From: Mycolicibacterium neworleansense
GTDB lineage: Bacteria; Actinomycetota; Actinomycetes; Mycobacteriales; Mycobacteriaceae
Length of the DNA stretch: 64,000 nt
Direction of reading: 5' to 3'
Assembly: GCF_001245615.1 (NCBI RefSeq)
Contig: NZ_CWKH01000001.1
Span: forward strand, 1,798,001-1,862,000
The position numbers and the translations under genes are program-made. Position 1 is the first letter of the stretch, and each line of letters starts with the position of its first letter. Below are positions 24,843 through 33,177 of the stretch, piece by piece. The notes beneath the pieces were generated by a model. It saw nothing but the letters and a program-made list of their open reading frames with translations. It ran no database searches and had not been told where the DNA came from.

Positions 24843-26833
24843 TCCAGGAATCCCCGGCGCGCGTCACCCGGGGTGGCACGCGGTTGCAGCGCCTTCAACC
24901 GCTCCGAAGAACTCAATTGCCACGGAACCGATGTCACCATCACGTTGGGCATGAACAGCAGCCGGCCCTTGAGCCGCAAGGCGCTCTGGTTGTGCAGCAC
25001 CTGCTCCCACCAGTGCCCCACGACGTACTCAGGGATGAACACCGTCACTACGGTGCGCGGCGATTCCTTCGTCACCCGTTTGACGTAATCCAGTACCGGC
25101 CGGGTGATTTCACGGTAAGGCGAGGCGATCACCTTCAGCGGCACGCTGATGTCGCTGTCCTCCCACTGGTGCACCAGGGCCCGGGTCTCGGCATCGTCGA
25201 CGCTGACCGTGATCGCCTCCAGCACATCCGGTCGCGTCGCACGGGCATAGGCCAGCGCGCGCTTGGTCGGCAGATGCAGCTTGGACACCAGGACCACCGC
25301 GTGGTTGCGGCTCGGCAACACCATGTCGCCCGCTTCCTCGTCCTCCTTCTCGAGCTCGCGGGCCACGGTGTCGTAGTGCTTGTGGATCATCTTCATGATC
25401 ACGAAGAGCGCGCCCATCGCCAGGATGGCGATCCAGGCACCGGCGACGAACTTGGTCACCACCACGACCACGAGCACCGCGCCGGTGGCCGTCAGACCGA
25501 CCGCATTGATGACGCGTGACCGCATCATGTGCCGCCGCACCGCGGGATCGGTTTCGGTGCGCAGCAACCGGGTCCAGTGCCGGACCATGCCGATCTGGCT
25601 GAGCGTGAACGATACGAACACGCCGACGATGTAGAGCTGGATCAGCGCCGTCACCTCGGCGCGGAACGCCACCACGAACGCGATCGCGGCGAAGGCCAGG
25701 AACAGGATGCCGTTGGAGAACGCCAGCCGGTCACCGCGGGTGTGCAGCTGCCGCGGCAGGAACCGGTCCTGGGCCAGGATCGACCCCAGCACCGGAAACC
25801 CGTTGAACGCGGTGTTGGCCGCCAGCACCAGGATCAACGCGGTGACTCCCGCGATCAGATACAGACCGACCGGGAAGTCGTGGAACACCGCGTCGGCGAG
25901 CTGAGCGATCAACGTCTTCTGGTGATAGTCGGCCGGCGCACCGATCAGCTGCTCGTGGGGCCGTTCGGCGATCTGCACTCCCGTCGCCTTGGACAGCAGG
26001 ATGATGCCCATGAACAAAGTGACCGAGATCACCCCGAGCAGCAGCAGGGTGGTCGCGGCGTTGCGCGACTTGGGTTTCCGGAAGGCCGGTACCCCGTTGC
26101 TGATCGCCTCGACACCGGTCAGCGCCGCCGACCCCGAGGAGAACGCCCGGGCCACCAGGAACACGAGTGCGAAGCCGAGTACCTCGCCGTGTTCGGGATG
26201 CATCTCGAAACCGGCAGATTCCGCGCGCAGCGGATGATCCAGGACGTAGATCTGGAACAGGCCCCAGCCCAGCATGATGTACATGCCGATCATGAAGGCG
26301 TAGGTGGGAATGGCGAATGCGGTGCCCGATTCTCGCAGCCCGCGCAGGTTCATCGAGGCCAGCAGCAGGATCGCCACCACCGCGAAGAGCACCTTGTGCT
26401 GCGCGACGAACGGCACCGCCGAACCGATGTTCGACATGGCCGACGACATCGACACCGCAACGGTCAGCACGTAATCCACCATCAGCGCGCTGGCGACCGT
26501 GAGCCCCGCGGTGGGCCCGAGGTTCGTCGTGACGACCTCGTAATCTCCGCCACCGGACGGATAGGCGTGCACGTTCTGCCGGTAACTGGCGATCACGATC
26601 AGCATGACGCCCGCCACCGCCAGGCCGATCCACGGCGTCAGGGAGTAGGCCGTCAGCCCCGCCACCGACAGCACCAGGAAGATCTCCTCCGGCGCGTAGG
26701 CCACCGACGACAAGGCGTCGGAGGCGAACACCGGCAGGGCTATCCGTTTGGGCAGAAGGGTGTGCGAGAGCTTGTCGCTGCGAAACGGCCGCCCCAGTAC
26801 CAATCGGCGCGTTGCCGTCGAAAGCTTGGACAC
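24839..26833 (-). CDS. APC-family amino acid/K+ permease (Rv2690c-like)
   Basis: 664 residues with about 12 membrane helices and a C-terminal soluble domain of ~170 residues. The N-terminus SDKLSHTLLPKRIALPVFASDALSSVAYAPEEI and SGGGDYEVVTTNLG are typical of the APC superfamily, close to KimA-type transporters that carry potassium. The soluble tail (NHAVVLVSKLHLPTKRALAYAR...) resembles a UspA-like fold. The divergent neighbour is the TrkA pair ceoB-ceoC, which makes K+ transport a fair guess. GTG 26833 is chosen from the family N-terminus (VSKLSTATRRLVLG). Confidence 0.83.
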   Translation of the reverse strand: MSKLSTATRRLVLGRPFRSDKLSHTLLPKRIALPVFASDALSSVAYAPEEIFLVLSVAGLTAYSLTPWIGLAVAGVMLIVIASYRQNVHAYPSGGGDYEVVTTNLGPTAGLTVASALMVDYVLTVAVSMSSAMSNIGSAVPFVAQHKVLFAVVAILLLASMNLRGLRESGTAFAIPTYAFMIGMYIMLGWGLFQIYVLDHPLRAESAGFEMHPEHGEVLGFALVFLVARAFSSGSAALTGVEAISNGVPAFRKPKSRNAATTLLLLGVISVTLFMGIILLSKATGVQIAERPHEQLIGAPADYHQKTLIAQLADAVFHDFPVGLYLIAGVTALILVLAANTAFNGFPVLGSILAQDRFLPRQLHTRGDRLAFSNGILFLAFAAIAFVVAFRAEVTALIQLYIVGVFVSFTLSQIGMVRHWTRLLRTETDPAVRRHMMRSRVINAVGLTATGAVLVVVVVTKFVAGAWIAILAMGALFVIMKMIHKHYDTVARELEKEDEEAGDMVLPSRNHAVVLVSKLHLPTKRALAYARATRPDVLEAITVSVDDAETRALVHQWEDSDISVPLKVIASPYREITRPVLDYVKRVTKESPRTVVTVFIPEYVVGHWWEQVLHNQSALRLKGRLLFMPNVMVTSVPWQLSSSERLKALQPRATPGDARRGFLE

Positions 26834-26939
26834 GAGAGCCAAGACTAAGCCCGAACACGAAATGCCGTCACAAAGCTGTAGCGTTCCGGGTGCACGGATA
26901 GAGCAATATTGCTTTTCTGCCACCGGAAAGGACCTTCGG

Positions 26940-27614
26940 GTGCGTGTAGTGGTCATGGGGTGCGGCCGGGTCGGCGCCTCCCTCGCAGACAGCCTGGCCC
27001 GGATCGGCCATGAGGTCGCGGTCATCGACCGCGACAGCACCGCGTTCCACCGACTCTCACCGGAGTTCGCCGGTGAACGTGTGCTCGGTATGGGCTTCGA
27101 CCGCGACGTGCTGCTGCGCGCCGGAATCGAGGAGGCCGGCGCGTTCGCCGCGGTGTCCTCGGGCGACAACTCCAACATCATCTCGGCCCGGGTGGCCCGC
27201 GAGACGTTCGGCGTCGAGCGCGTGGTGGCGCGCATCTATGACGCCAAGCGTGCCGCGGTCTACGAACGCCTGGGCATCCCGACCGTGGCGACGGTGCCGT
27301 GGACCACCGACCGTCTGCTCAACGTCCTGACCAGGGAGACCGAAACCACCAAGTGGCGGGACCCGTCGGGCAACGTGGGCGTGGCCGAACTACCGCTGCA
27401 CCAGGACTGGGCCGGGCATCTGGTCACCGACCTGGAAAGGGCCACGGGCGGCCGGGTGGCGTTCATGATCCGGTTCGGCAACGGGTACCTGCCCGAACCG
27501 AAGACCGTGATCCAGGCCGGCGACCAGGTGTACGTGGCCGCGGTGTCCGGCCACATCGCCGAGGCGCTGGCCATCGCGGCGCTGCCGCCGAGCGAGGACT
27601 TGGAGGCTCACTGA
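26940..27614 (+). CDS. ceoB: TrkA-type K+ uptake regulatory subunit CeoB
   Basis: 224 residues, equivalent to Rv2691. An N-terminal RCK/TrkA-N Rossmann domain begins VVVMGCGRVGASLADSLARIGHEVAVIDRD (G-x-G-x-x-G and the acidic end of strand 2 that selects NAD) and a small TrkA-C domain follows from ~140. It gates K+ uptake according to nucleotide binding. GTG 26940 follows an AAAGGA ribosome-binding site. Its stop overlaps the ceoC ATG by one base (TGATG). Confidence 0.9.
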   Translation: MRVVVMGCGRVGASLADSLARIGHEVAVIDRDSTAFHRLSPEFAGERVLGMGFDRDVLLRAGIEEAGAFAAVSSGDNSNIISARVARETFGVERVVARIYDAKRAAVYERLGIPTVATVPWTTDRLLNVLTRETETTKWRDPSGNVGVAELPLHQDWAGHLVTDLERATGGRVAFMIRFGNGYLPEPKTVIQAGDQVYVAAVSGHIAEALAIAALPPSEDLEAH

Positions 27615-28282
27615 TGAAAGTTGCCATCGCCGGGGCCGGGGCCGTTGGCCGTTCCATCGCCCGCGAATTGCTCGACAGCAAGCACGACGTGACGCTGCTG
27701 GAGCGCAATCCCGAACATATTGACGTCGACGCCATCCCGGCCGCGCACTGGCGGCTCGGCGATGCCTGCGAGCTCACCATGCTGGAATCGGTCAAGCTCG
27801 AAGAATTCGACGTGGTGATCGCGGCGACCGGTGACGACAAGGTCAACGTCGTGGTGAGCCTGCTGGCCAAGACCGAATTCGCGGTCCCGCGGGTGGTGGC
27901 CCGGGTCAATGATCCCCGCAATGAGTGGCTGTTCGACGAGAACTGGGGTGTGGACGTGGCGGTTTCCACGCCGCGCATGCTCGCCTCACTGGTCGAGGAG
28001 GCGGTGGCGGTCGGTGATCTGGTGCGCCTGATGGAGTTCCGTAAAGGACAGGCCAATCTGGTCGAGATCACGCTGCCCGACGACACACCGTGGGGCGGAC
28101 GTCCCGTCAGGCGCCTGGACCTGCCCCGTGACACCGCGCTCGTGACGATCCTGCGCGGGGCCAGGGTGATCGTGCCCGAATCCGATGAACCCCTCGAAGG
28201 TGGCGACGAGCTGCTGTTCGTGGCCGTCACCGAGTCCGAGGATGAACTGCGGGAGCTGCTGCTGCACCCGGCGCCGCGCTGA
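27614..28282 (+). CDS. ceoC: TrkA-type K+ uptake regulatory subunit CeoC
   Basis: 222 residues, equivalent to Rv2692 and a paralogue of CeoB. It starts MKVAIAGAGAVGRSIARELLDSKHDVTLLERNPEH (Rossmann loop) and ends with a TrkA-C domain (LVEITLPDDTPWGGRPVRRLDLP...DELLFVAV). It probably pairs with CeoB on a K+ channel or permease. Translation is coupled to ceoB by TGATG. A short hairpin follows the stop. Confidence 0.9.
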   Translation: MKVAIAGAGAVGRSIARELLDSKHDVTLLERNPEHIDVDAIPAAHWRLGDACELTMLESVKLEEFDVVIAATGDDKVNVVVSLLAKTEFAVPRVVARVNDPRNEWLFDENWGVDVAVSTPRMLASLVEEAVAVGDLVRLMEFRKGQANLVEITLPDDTPWGGRPVRRLDLPRDTALVTILRGARVIVPESDEPLEGGDELLFVAVTESEDELRELLLHPAPR

Positions 28283-28285
28283 TCT

Positions 28286-28312
28286 GCGAACCGTCCTCAG
28301 TCGGCGGTTCGC
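28286..28312. terminator. hairpin between convergent ceoC and DUF3159 gene
   Basis: Perfect 8-bp arms GCGAACCG ... CGGTTCGC around an 11-nt loop, starting 3 bp after the ceoC stop and overlapping the last codons of the convergent gene. There is no T-run, as is common in mycobacteria. Confidence 0.4.
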
Positions 28313-28992
28313 GCGCCGTCCTGGGCGTGTACGGCGCGCTGCGCGGCCCGGATGGCCAGATAGGTGACCAATGCCGCGACGGCGGTCAGCGGCCAGCCCA
28401 TCGCGATGCGCGCGACGCCCAGCCAACCGGTCTCGTCGGAGTCGTACAGATAGTGCTGTACCAGGAACCGCGACGCGAACACCGCGACCCAGGTGAGCGT
28501 GGCGACGTCGAACGCCAGCACCGCCTTGCGGACGCCGCGCCAGGCCCGGTCGTGTGTGTTGACCCAGCCCCAGATGTAACCGACCACCGGGCGGCGGATC
28601 ACCACCGACACCGCGAACACCACGGCGTACAGCAGTGAGCTCCAGATACCAAGCAGGAAATAGCCTTTCGACTCCCCCACCAGGTAGGCGATCAGCGCGC
28701 TGATGCCGACGGCGAAGAATCCCGACACCGCGGGTTGTACGGATTCGCGGCGGATCAACCGCCAGATCAGGATCAATGTGGCCACGCCGAGCGCGGCGGC
28801 GATCGCGGGCATCAGCCCGAACAACGTGGAAACCGGGACGAACACCACCACGGGCAGTGATGAGTAGATCAGCCCGCTGATGCCACCCATCTGATCGAGC
28901 ACCGCCCGGCCGCCGCCATGGGCAGGGGTGGGCTCCGGATCACTCTCGGGAGGTTGAGGTGTGTTGCCTGAGTTCTTTTCGGCCTGGCTCAC
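28297..28992 (-). CDS. DUF3159 integral membrane protein (Rv2693c-like)
   Basis: 231 residues. A polar proline-rich N-terminus (TPQPPESDPEPTPAHGGG) is followed by about six membrane helices, starting LDQMGGISGLIYSSLPVVVFVPVS. DUF3159 is an actinobacterial family of unknown function, found beside the OB-fold protein as here. GTG 28992 overlaps the OB-fold stop (GTGA), so translation is coupled. Confidence 0.83.
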   Translation of the reverse strand: MSQAEKNSGNTPQPPESDPEPTPAHGGGRAVLDQMGGISGLIYSSLPVVVFVPVSTLFGLMPAIAAALGVATLILIWRLIRRESVQPAVSGFFAVGISALIAYLVGESKGYFLLGIWSSLLYAVVFAVSVVIRRPVVGYIWGWVNTHDRAWRGVRKAVLAFDVATLTWVAVFASRFLVQHYLYDSDETGWLGVARIAMGWPLTAVAALVTYLAIRAAQRAVHAQDGARTAD

Positions 28993-29360
28993 TTCTGAAT
29001 TTCGTAGCGGGGGTTGTAGATCGCCTTGGTGCCGTTTTCCAGCTTGCCGACCCGGCCGTGCACCCGCAGGGTGCAGCCCGACTCGATTCCGGGGATGCGA
29101 CGCTGCCCCAGCCACACCAGCAACACCGTGTCGGTACCGTCGAACAGCTCGGCCTTGATGCCGCCGGAACACCCCTTGCCGTTACATTCGACGCTGCGCA
29201 GGGTGCCGACCATCGTCACTTCCTGGCCGCGCTGGGCGTCGATCGCCTTGAGCGCGCCGGTATTGGCGGCTTCGTCACTGAGCTCTTCTACGTCGAGTTG
29301 TTCGGGGTCTTCCGTCAGGCGTCGCGTAAGCCGGCGCAGATACCCTTCGGCCGTAGCCAT
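28989..29360 (-). CDS. OB-fold nucleic-acid-binding protein (Rv2694c-like)
   Basis: 123 residues. The N-terminal helix pair (MATAEGYLRRLTRRLTEDPEQLDVEEL) precedes a five-strand OB fold (GQEVTMVGTLRSVEC...TDTVLLVWLGQRRIPGIESGCTLRVHGRVG). Three features (CNGKGCSGG, V-x-G-R and Y-N-P-R-Y) recur in the RecG/Rv2694c-type family. Probable RNA or ssDNA binder; no target is known. ATG 29360 gives the family N-terminus. It is coupled to the DUF3159 gene. Confidence 0.83.
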   Translation of the reverse strand: MATAEGYLRRLTRRLTEDPEQLDVEELSDEAANTGALKAIDAQRGQEVTMVGTLRSVECNGKGCSGGIKAELFDGTDTVLLVWLGQRRIPGIESGCTLRVHGRVGKLENGTKAIYNPRYEIQK

Positions 29361-29491
29361 GGCCTCTCCTGACCTTCTGCGGATCCACTGTGAATCCGCC
29401 CAACCAACGCCACGGTAGACCTCTTGTTCACCGAATGCCACGTGGGGTGCGGGTCGGCACGCCGAGGATTTGACGGGGCAGGCACGATCAT

Positions 29492-30214
29492 GTGATGAGC
29501 GTCATTCTGCGCGATGTCCCAACCGTTCTGCTGCCAGGCACCGGGTCCGACGACAACTACGTCTACCGGGCATTTTCGGGTGCGCTGCACGCCGCCGAAG
29601 CTCTTGTCGTGACGCCGGCGCCGACTCCGGACCGGCTTGTCGAGGGTTACCTGCTGGCGCTCGACAACGCGGCCCGGTCGGGCCCGATCGCGGTCGGCGG
29701 AGTGTCCATCGGCGCCGTGGTGGCGGCCCGGTGGGCGTTGGACCACCCCGGACAGGCCGTGGCGGTCCTGGCCGCCCTGCCGCCCTGGACGGGTTCCTCC
29801 CAGCATGCCCCCGCCGCGTTGTTGGCCCGCCAGTCGGCGGAGCTGTTGCGCCGGGACGGACTGGCGGCCACGGTCGCGCAGATGCGTGCGTCCAGCCCGC
29901 CGTGGCTGGCCGACGAACTGGCCCGCTCCTGGGTGGGCCAGTGGCCCACCCTGCCCGAGGCGATGGACGAAGCGGCCGGCTATCGCGCGCCCGGCAGTGC
30001 CGAACTCGAACAGCTTCGGGTGCCCATGGGGATCGCGGTGGCCACCGACGATCCCGTGCATCCGGCCGAGGTCGGCTACGAATGGGTGGCCGCGGCACCG
30101 CAGGCGGCGCTGCGGTCGGTCACCCTCGAACAGATGGGGCTCGATACCGGTGTGCTGGGCGCCGCGTGTCTGGCCGCACTGCAGGAGGCGGTCAGCGACA
30201 CCGTGGCCGGCTGA
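29492..30214 (+). CDS. alpha/beta hydrolase (Rv2695-like)
   Basis: 240 residues. The start TVLLPGTGSDDNYVYRAF gives the oxyanion turn, and the nucleophile elbow is IAVGGVSIGAVVAARWALDHP (G-x-S-x-G). The probable acid is in VATDDPVHPAEVGYEW; a clear catalytic His near the C-terminus is hard to see. Substrate unknown. GTG 29492 and ATG 29495 are adjacent possible starts. It is convergent with the DUF3710 gene across a short hairpin. Confidence 0.78.
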   Translation: MMSVILRDVPTVLLPGTGSDDNYVYRAFSGALHAAEALVVTPAPTPDRLVEGYLLALDNAARSGPIAVGGVSIGAVVAARWALDHPGQAVAVLAALPPWTGSSQHAPAALLARQSAELLRRDGLAATVAQMRASSPPWLADELARSWVGQWPTLPEAMDEAAGYRAPGSAELEQLRVPMGIAVATDDPVHPAEVGYEWVAAAPQAALRSVTLEQMGLDTGVLGAACLAALQEAVSDTVAG

Positions 30215-30216
30215 GG

Positions 30217-30235
30217 GGCGGGTTTCCTACCCGCC
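30217..30235. terminator. hairpin between convergent hydrolase and DUF3710 gene
   Basis: Perfect 7-bp stem GGCGGGT-TTCCT-ACCCGCC that starts 2 bp after the hydrolase stop and reaches into the end of the convergent gene. No T-run. Confidence 0.45.
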
Positions 30236-31030
30236 GGTGATGGTGCGCAGCTGCTGCATCGCCGAACCCTGCACGCTGCGGCGCGCCACCGGCTCGGCCG
30301 GCGGCTGATCCTGCGGGTGCGCCTGTGTCGTTGCGGCGAGCTGCTGGGCGGCCTGTTGCATCGCGGCCTGCTGAGCTGCGGCCCGCAGCTGGGCCGCCAT
30401 CGGCTCGGGCAGCTGCACCGCTAGCGGAGTACGCACCGGCAGCGGCGTGTCACCGCGACGAATCACGCTGTCGGCCAAGGATGCCCGCGCCTCGTCGGCA
30501 AGAGCGTCGATCGTCTCGGGGGCCCCGTTGACCACACAGCGCACCATCCAGCGGTAGCCGTCGACGCCGATGAAGCGCACCACGCCGCCGTTGCCCGCGC
30601 CGACCACCTCGCGGCCCCACGGGCCGTCCTGGATGTTCACCGCGCTCGCGTCCTTGCGCAGCGATTCGGCGAGCTCGCCGGCCACCTCACGCCACAGGCC
30701 CGGGCTCTTGGGCGCGGCGTAGGCGGCGATGGTGAACCGCCCGTTGGGGGTCACCACCCACACCGCACTGGGCGCCCCGGCCTCGTTGAGCTCGACCTGG
30801 ACCTGGCCGCCGTCGGGCATCGGGATCAGTACCGAGCCGAGGTCGAGCCGCCCCTGCGCCGCGACCGCGGGGTCGTCGAAGTCCTCGACGTCGAAGGGGC
30901 CGTCGTCCGAGCCCTCGTCGTAGTCGTCGGCCGCGTCCGCCTGGGTCGCTTGGTCGACAACCTTGTCGTCGTCGTTCTGACCGGCCGAATCGTCAGCCGG
31001 GTCATTGTGCTTGCGCTTTCCGAATGCCAT
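30227..31030 (-). CDS. DUF3710 protein (Rv2696c-like)
   Basis: 267 residues. A very acidic, low-complexity N-terminus (DDSAGQNDDDKVVDQATQAD...) is followed by the DUF3710 core (RLDLGSVLIPMPDGGQVQVEL...WREVAGELAESLRKD...WGREVVG) and an Ala/Gln-rich tail (AAQQAAMQQAAQQLAATT). Function unknown; it always neighbours dut in mycobacteria. ATG 31030 shares its A with the dut stop TGA, so translation is coupled. Confidence 0.85.
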   Translation of the reverse strand: MAFGKRKHNDPADDSAGQNDDDKVVDQATQADAADDYDEGSDDGPFDVEDFDDPAVAAQGRLDLGSVLIPMPDGGQVQVELNEAGAPSAVWVVTPNGRFTIAAYAAPKSPGLWREVAGELAESLRKDASAVNIQDGPWGREVVGAGNGGVVRFIGVDGYRWMVRCVVNGAPETIDALADEARASLADSVIRRGDTPLPVRTPLAVQLPEPMAAQLRAAAQQAAMQQAAQQLAATTQAHPQDQPPAEPVARRSVQGSAMQQLRTITGG

Positions 31031-31494
31031 CACAAACTCGCATGTCCGCCGGAGGAACCGTGGCCACCGTCGCCACGGGAGGTGTCAGCCAGGCCCGCCT
31101 CGTCGAACGACGTCACCTCGACCAACTCGGGCAGTTCTACCCGCTGAACCAACAGCTGGGCAATCCGGTCACCGCGGTGGATCACGATCGGCGTGTCGGG
31201 ATCGAGGTTGATCAGTGAAACCTTGATCTCGCCGCGATAGCCGGCGTCTACGGTGCCCGGACTGTTGACGATCGAAAGACCCACGCGGGCAGCCAAACCC
31301 GAGCGCGGGTGGATCAGCCCCACCATTCCGTGCGGAATGGCCACGGCAACCCCGGTGGGCACGAGCTCTCGTTGCCCGGGGGCCAGCTCGACATCGCGCG
31401 CGCTGTAGAGGTCTACGCCCGCGTCCCCATCGTGCGCCCGGCTGGGCATCGGTAGTTCGCGGTCCAATCGGACGACCGCCAGAGAGGTGGACAC
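31030..31494 (-). CDS. dut: dUTPase (deoxyuridine 5'-triphosphate nucleotidohydrolase)
   Basis: 154 residues, the same length as Rv2697c. It hydrolyses dUTP to dUMP, keeping uracil out of DNA. The five trimeric dUTPase motifs are present: [44 protein letters not shown] and the glycine-rich tail [14 protein letters not shown] 31494 gives the family N-terminus [16 protein letters not shown]. Divergent from the DUF3093 gene with 25 bp between starts. Confidence 0.95.
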   Translation of the reverse strand: MSTSLAVVRLDRELPMPSRAHDGDAGVDLYSARDVELAPGQRELVPTGVAVAIPHGMVGLIHPRSGLAARVGLSIVNSPGTVDAGYRGEIKVSLINLDPDTPIVIHRGDRIAQLLVQRVELPELVEVTSFDEAGLADTSRGDGGHGSSGGHASL

Positions 31495-31519
31495 GACGTC
31501 ACAGATTACTCTGAGCCGC

Positions 31520-31999
31520 GTGTCAGACACGCGTGCAACCACCCAAAGCGTTCAGTACCGCGAACGTTTGTGGGTGCCGTGGTGGTGGTCGCTGCCCGCT
31601 GCGGTGCTGGCAGGGGTCATCGCGTTCGAGATCGGCCTGGCCGCGCCGGCCATTCCGGCGTGGTTGCCGTATGTCTTGCTCTTCGGCGTGGCGGGGGCCG
31701 TGCTGATGTGGTTCAGCAAGACCGAATTGAAGGTGGTCCGCCTCAGCAGCGGCGTCACCGAGCTCTACGTCGGTGACGCGCACCTGCCGACGAGCGTCAT
31801 CTCCCGCAGCGCGGAGGTGCCGCGGTCAGCGAAGTCGGCCGCACTGGGCCGCCAACTCGATCCAGCTGCCTACGTCGTTCACCGGGCCTGGGTGGGCCCG
31901 ATGGTGCTGGTGGTACTCGACGATCCGGATGACCCCACCCCGTACTGGCTTGTCAGTTCCCGCCATCCGGATCGCGTCCTGGCCGCACTCCGCGGCTGA
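31520..31999 (+). CDS. DUF3093 membrane protein (Rv2698-like)
   Basis: 159 residues with two membrane helices (about 20-42 and 47-65), then a soluble beta-rich part ([22 protein letters not shown]...[15 protein letters not shown]). DUF3093 is actinobacterial, of unknown function. GTG 31520 is chosen, since the 11 upstream in-frame codons overlap the dut start. Its stop codon lies inside the first unit of a 26-bp tandem repeat. Confidence 0.8.
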   Translation: MSDTRATTQSVQYRERLWVPWWWSLPAAVLAGVIAFEIGLAAPAIPAWLPYVLLFGVAGAVLMWFSKTELKVVRLSSGVTELYVGDAHLPTSVISRSAEVPRSAKSAALGRQLDPAAYVVHRAWVGPMVLVVLDDPDDPTPYWLVSSRHPDRVLAALRG

Positions 32000-32057
32000 G
32001 CCGCGAATTCGATCACCGCGGCTGAGCCGCGAATTCAATCGCAGCGGCTGAGCCGCC
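31991..32057. repeat. 26-bp tandem repeat, about 2.6 copies, with palindromic core
   Basis: Units start at 31991, 32017 and (partial) 32043. Each contains the palindrome CGCGGCTGAGCCGCG followed by AATTC in the full copies. The first copy contains the end of the DUF3093 gene including its stop TGA, and the array fills the spacer to the convergent DUF4193 gene. Each palindrome can form a 7-bp hairpin, so the array could act as a terminator for both genes. Confidence 0.75.
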
Positions 32058-32058
32058 G

Positions 32059-32361
32059 TCAGGCGGCGCAGTCCGTGCAGATCATCACGCCGTTCTTCTC
32101 GCTCGCCAGCCGGCTCCGGTGATGCACCAGAAAACAGCTGGAGCACGTGAACTCGTCGGCTTGCTTCGGGACCACCCGCACCGACAGTTCCTCGCCTGAC
32201 AGGTCTGCACCCGGCAGCTCGAACGATTCGGCCGATTCTGACTCGTCGACATCCACCACGGCGGACTGCGCCTCGTTGCGCCGCGCCTTGAGCTCCTCGA
32301 GCGAGTCCTCAGAAACCTCGTCCGCTTCGGAACGCCTGGGGGCGTCGTAGTCGGTTGCCAT
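32059..32361 (-). CDS. DUF4193 zinc-ribbon-like protein (Rv2699c-like)
   Basis: 100 residues. The N-terminal two thirds are acidic and charged (EDSLEELKARRNEAQSAVVDVDESESAESFEL). The C-terminus has a zinc ribbon: EFTCSSCFLVHHRSRLA ... ICTDCAA (two CxxC pairs). Abundance and conservation in actinobacteria suggest a core role, which is unknown. ATG 32361 gives the family start MATDYDAPRR. A CRP-type site lies 94-113 bp upstream, shared with divergent cei. Confidence 0.85.
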   Translation of the reverse strand: MATDYDAPRRSEADEVSEDSLEELKARRNEAQSAVVDVDESESAESFELPGADLSGEELSVRVVPKQADEFTCSSCFLVHHRSRLASEKNGVMICTDCAA

Positions 32362-32385
32362 CGTCTGTGTCCCCTCCCTTACCTT

Positions 32386-32493
32386 GCAGCAGAGCTTTGT
32401 ACCAGCGTCGAACGCATTCCCCAAATGATTCGTGCCCGTATTGCCACACGTTTCAGTGTGATTTACATCACACTACCGTCTGAGCTCTGCTGC
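32386..32493. promoter_or_regulatory. divergent DUF4193-cei control region: 11-bp inverted repeat flanking a CRP-type site
   Basis: GCAGCAGAGCT at 32386-32396 and its exact reverse complement AGCTCTGCTGC at 32483-32493 lie 86 bp apart, 25 and 33 bp from the two divergent start codons. Between them sits the CRP-type palindrome at 32455-32474. The arrangement suggests one control region for both genes. Confidence 0.5.
32455..32474. promoter_or_regulatory. CRP/FNR-type operator
   Basis: A perfect 20-bp palindrome with 8-bp arms AGTGTGAT and ATCACACT around TTAC. It contains TGTGA-N6-TCACA, the consensus of the cAMP receptor protein, and it is closer to consensus than anything else in the window. 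Its centre is about 62 bp upstream of the cei start and 103 bp upstream of the DUF4193 start. Confidence 0.8.
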
Positions 32494-32526
32494 GTCAGCG
32501 AACACCATTGCCCTTAGAGTGCAGGT

Positions 32527-33177
32527 GTGGTCGCGCAAATCACCGATGGCACAGCTTTCGACCGGCACGGTCGTCCGTTCCGCCGGCGCAGTTTCGTTCC
32601 CGGCATCGTGTTGTTCGTCGCACTCGCGGTGGTGACGATGATCGTCTGGATCATCGCGCTCAACCAACCCGCAGATGTGCACGAGGCCACGGTGTGCAAC
32701 AACCCGCCGCCGGCCGCCGATCCGGCAACTCCGAAGCTCGGCGAACAGGTGGCCCGCTCGGCGATGACCGACGTCACCCCGGCACCCCTGGCCGAGACCA
32801 GGATCCGGGTGCTCAACGCCAGCGGCCAGGGCGGCCAGGCCGGCGAGGTGGCGGGCGCGCTGCGCGATCTGGGCTTCGCCCAGCCCGAGGCGGCAAACGA
32901 CCCCATCTACGCCAGCACGCGGCTGGAGTGCCAGGGCCAGATCCGGTTCGGCCCGTCCGGCCGCACCGCAGCAGCCGCACTGTGGCTGGTGGCCCCGTGC
33001 ACCGAGCTGTACCAGGACGAAAGGCCCGACGCCACAGTCGATCTGGCGCTGGGCACCGAGTTCAGCGAACTTGCCAGCAACGACGACATCAACGCCGTGC
33101 TGGCCAGCCTGCGGCCCGATGCCACCGCACCGTCGGACTCCGCGCTGCTGTCAAAGATCCATACCGGCACCTGCTAA
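32527..33177 (+). CDS. cei: cell envelope integrity protein Cei
   Basis: 216 residues, equivalent to Rv2700. One membrane helix (about 26-46, GIVLFVALAVVTMIVWIIAL) anchors an external LytR_C domain: TRIRVLNASGQGGQAGEVAGALRDLGF is the hallmark of that domain. Paired Cys residues (CNNPPP; LECQ; APC; GTC) probably form disulfides. Family knowledge: Cei and VirR are paralogues needed for envelope integrity and virulence in M. tuberculosis. GTG 32527. The last 27 bp overlap the convergent suhB. Confidence 0.88.
   Translation: MVAQITDGTAFDRHGRPFRRRSFVPGIVLFVALAVVTMIVWIIALNQPADVHEATVCNNPPPAADPATPKLGEQVARSAMTDVTPAPLAETRIRVLNASGQGGQAGEVAGALRDLGFAQPEAANDPIYASTRLECQGQIRFGPSGRTAAAALWLVAPCTELYQDERPDATVDLALGTEFSELASNDDINAVLASLRPDATAPSDSALLSKIHTGTC

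Noticed and set aside
26834..26939. K+- or c-di-AMP-sensing riboswitch upstream of ceoB
   Set aside because: The divergent spacer is only 106 bp and shows none of the long conserved helices such elements need.
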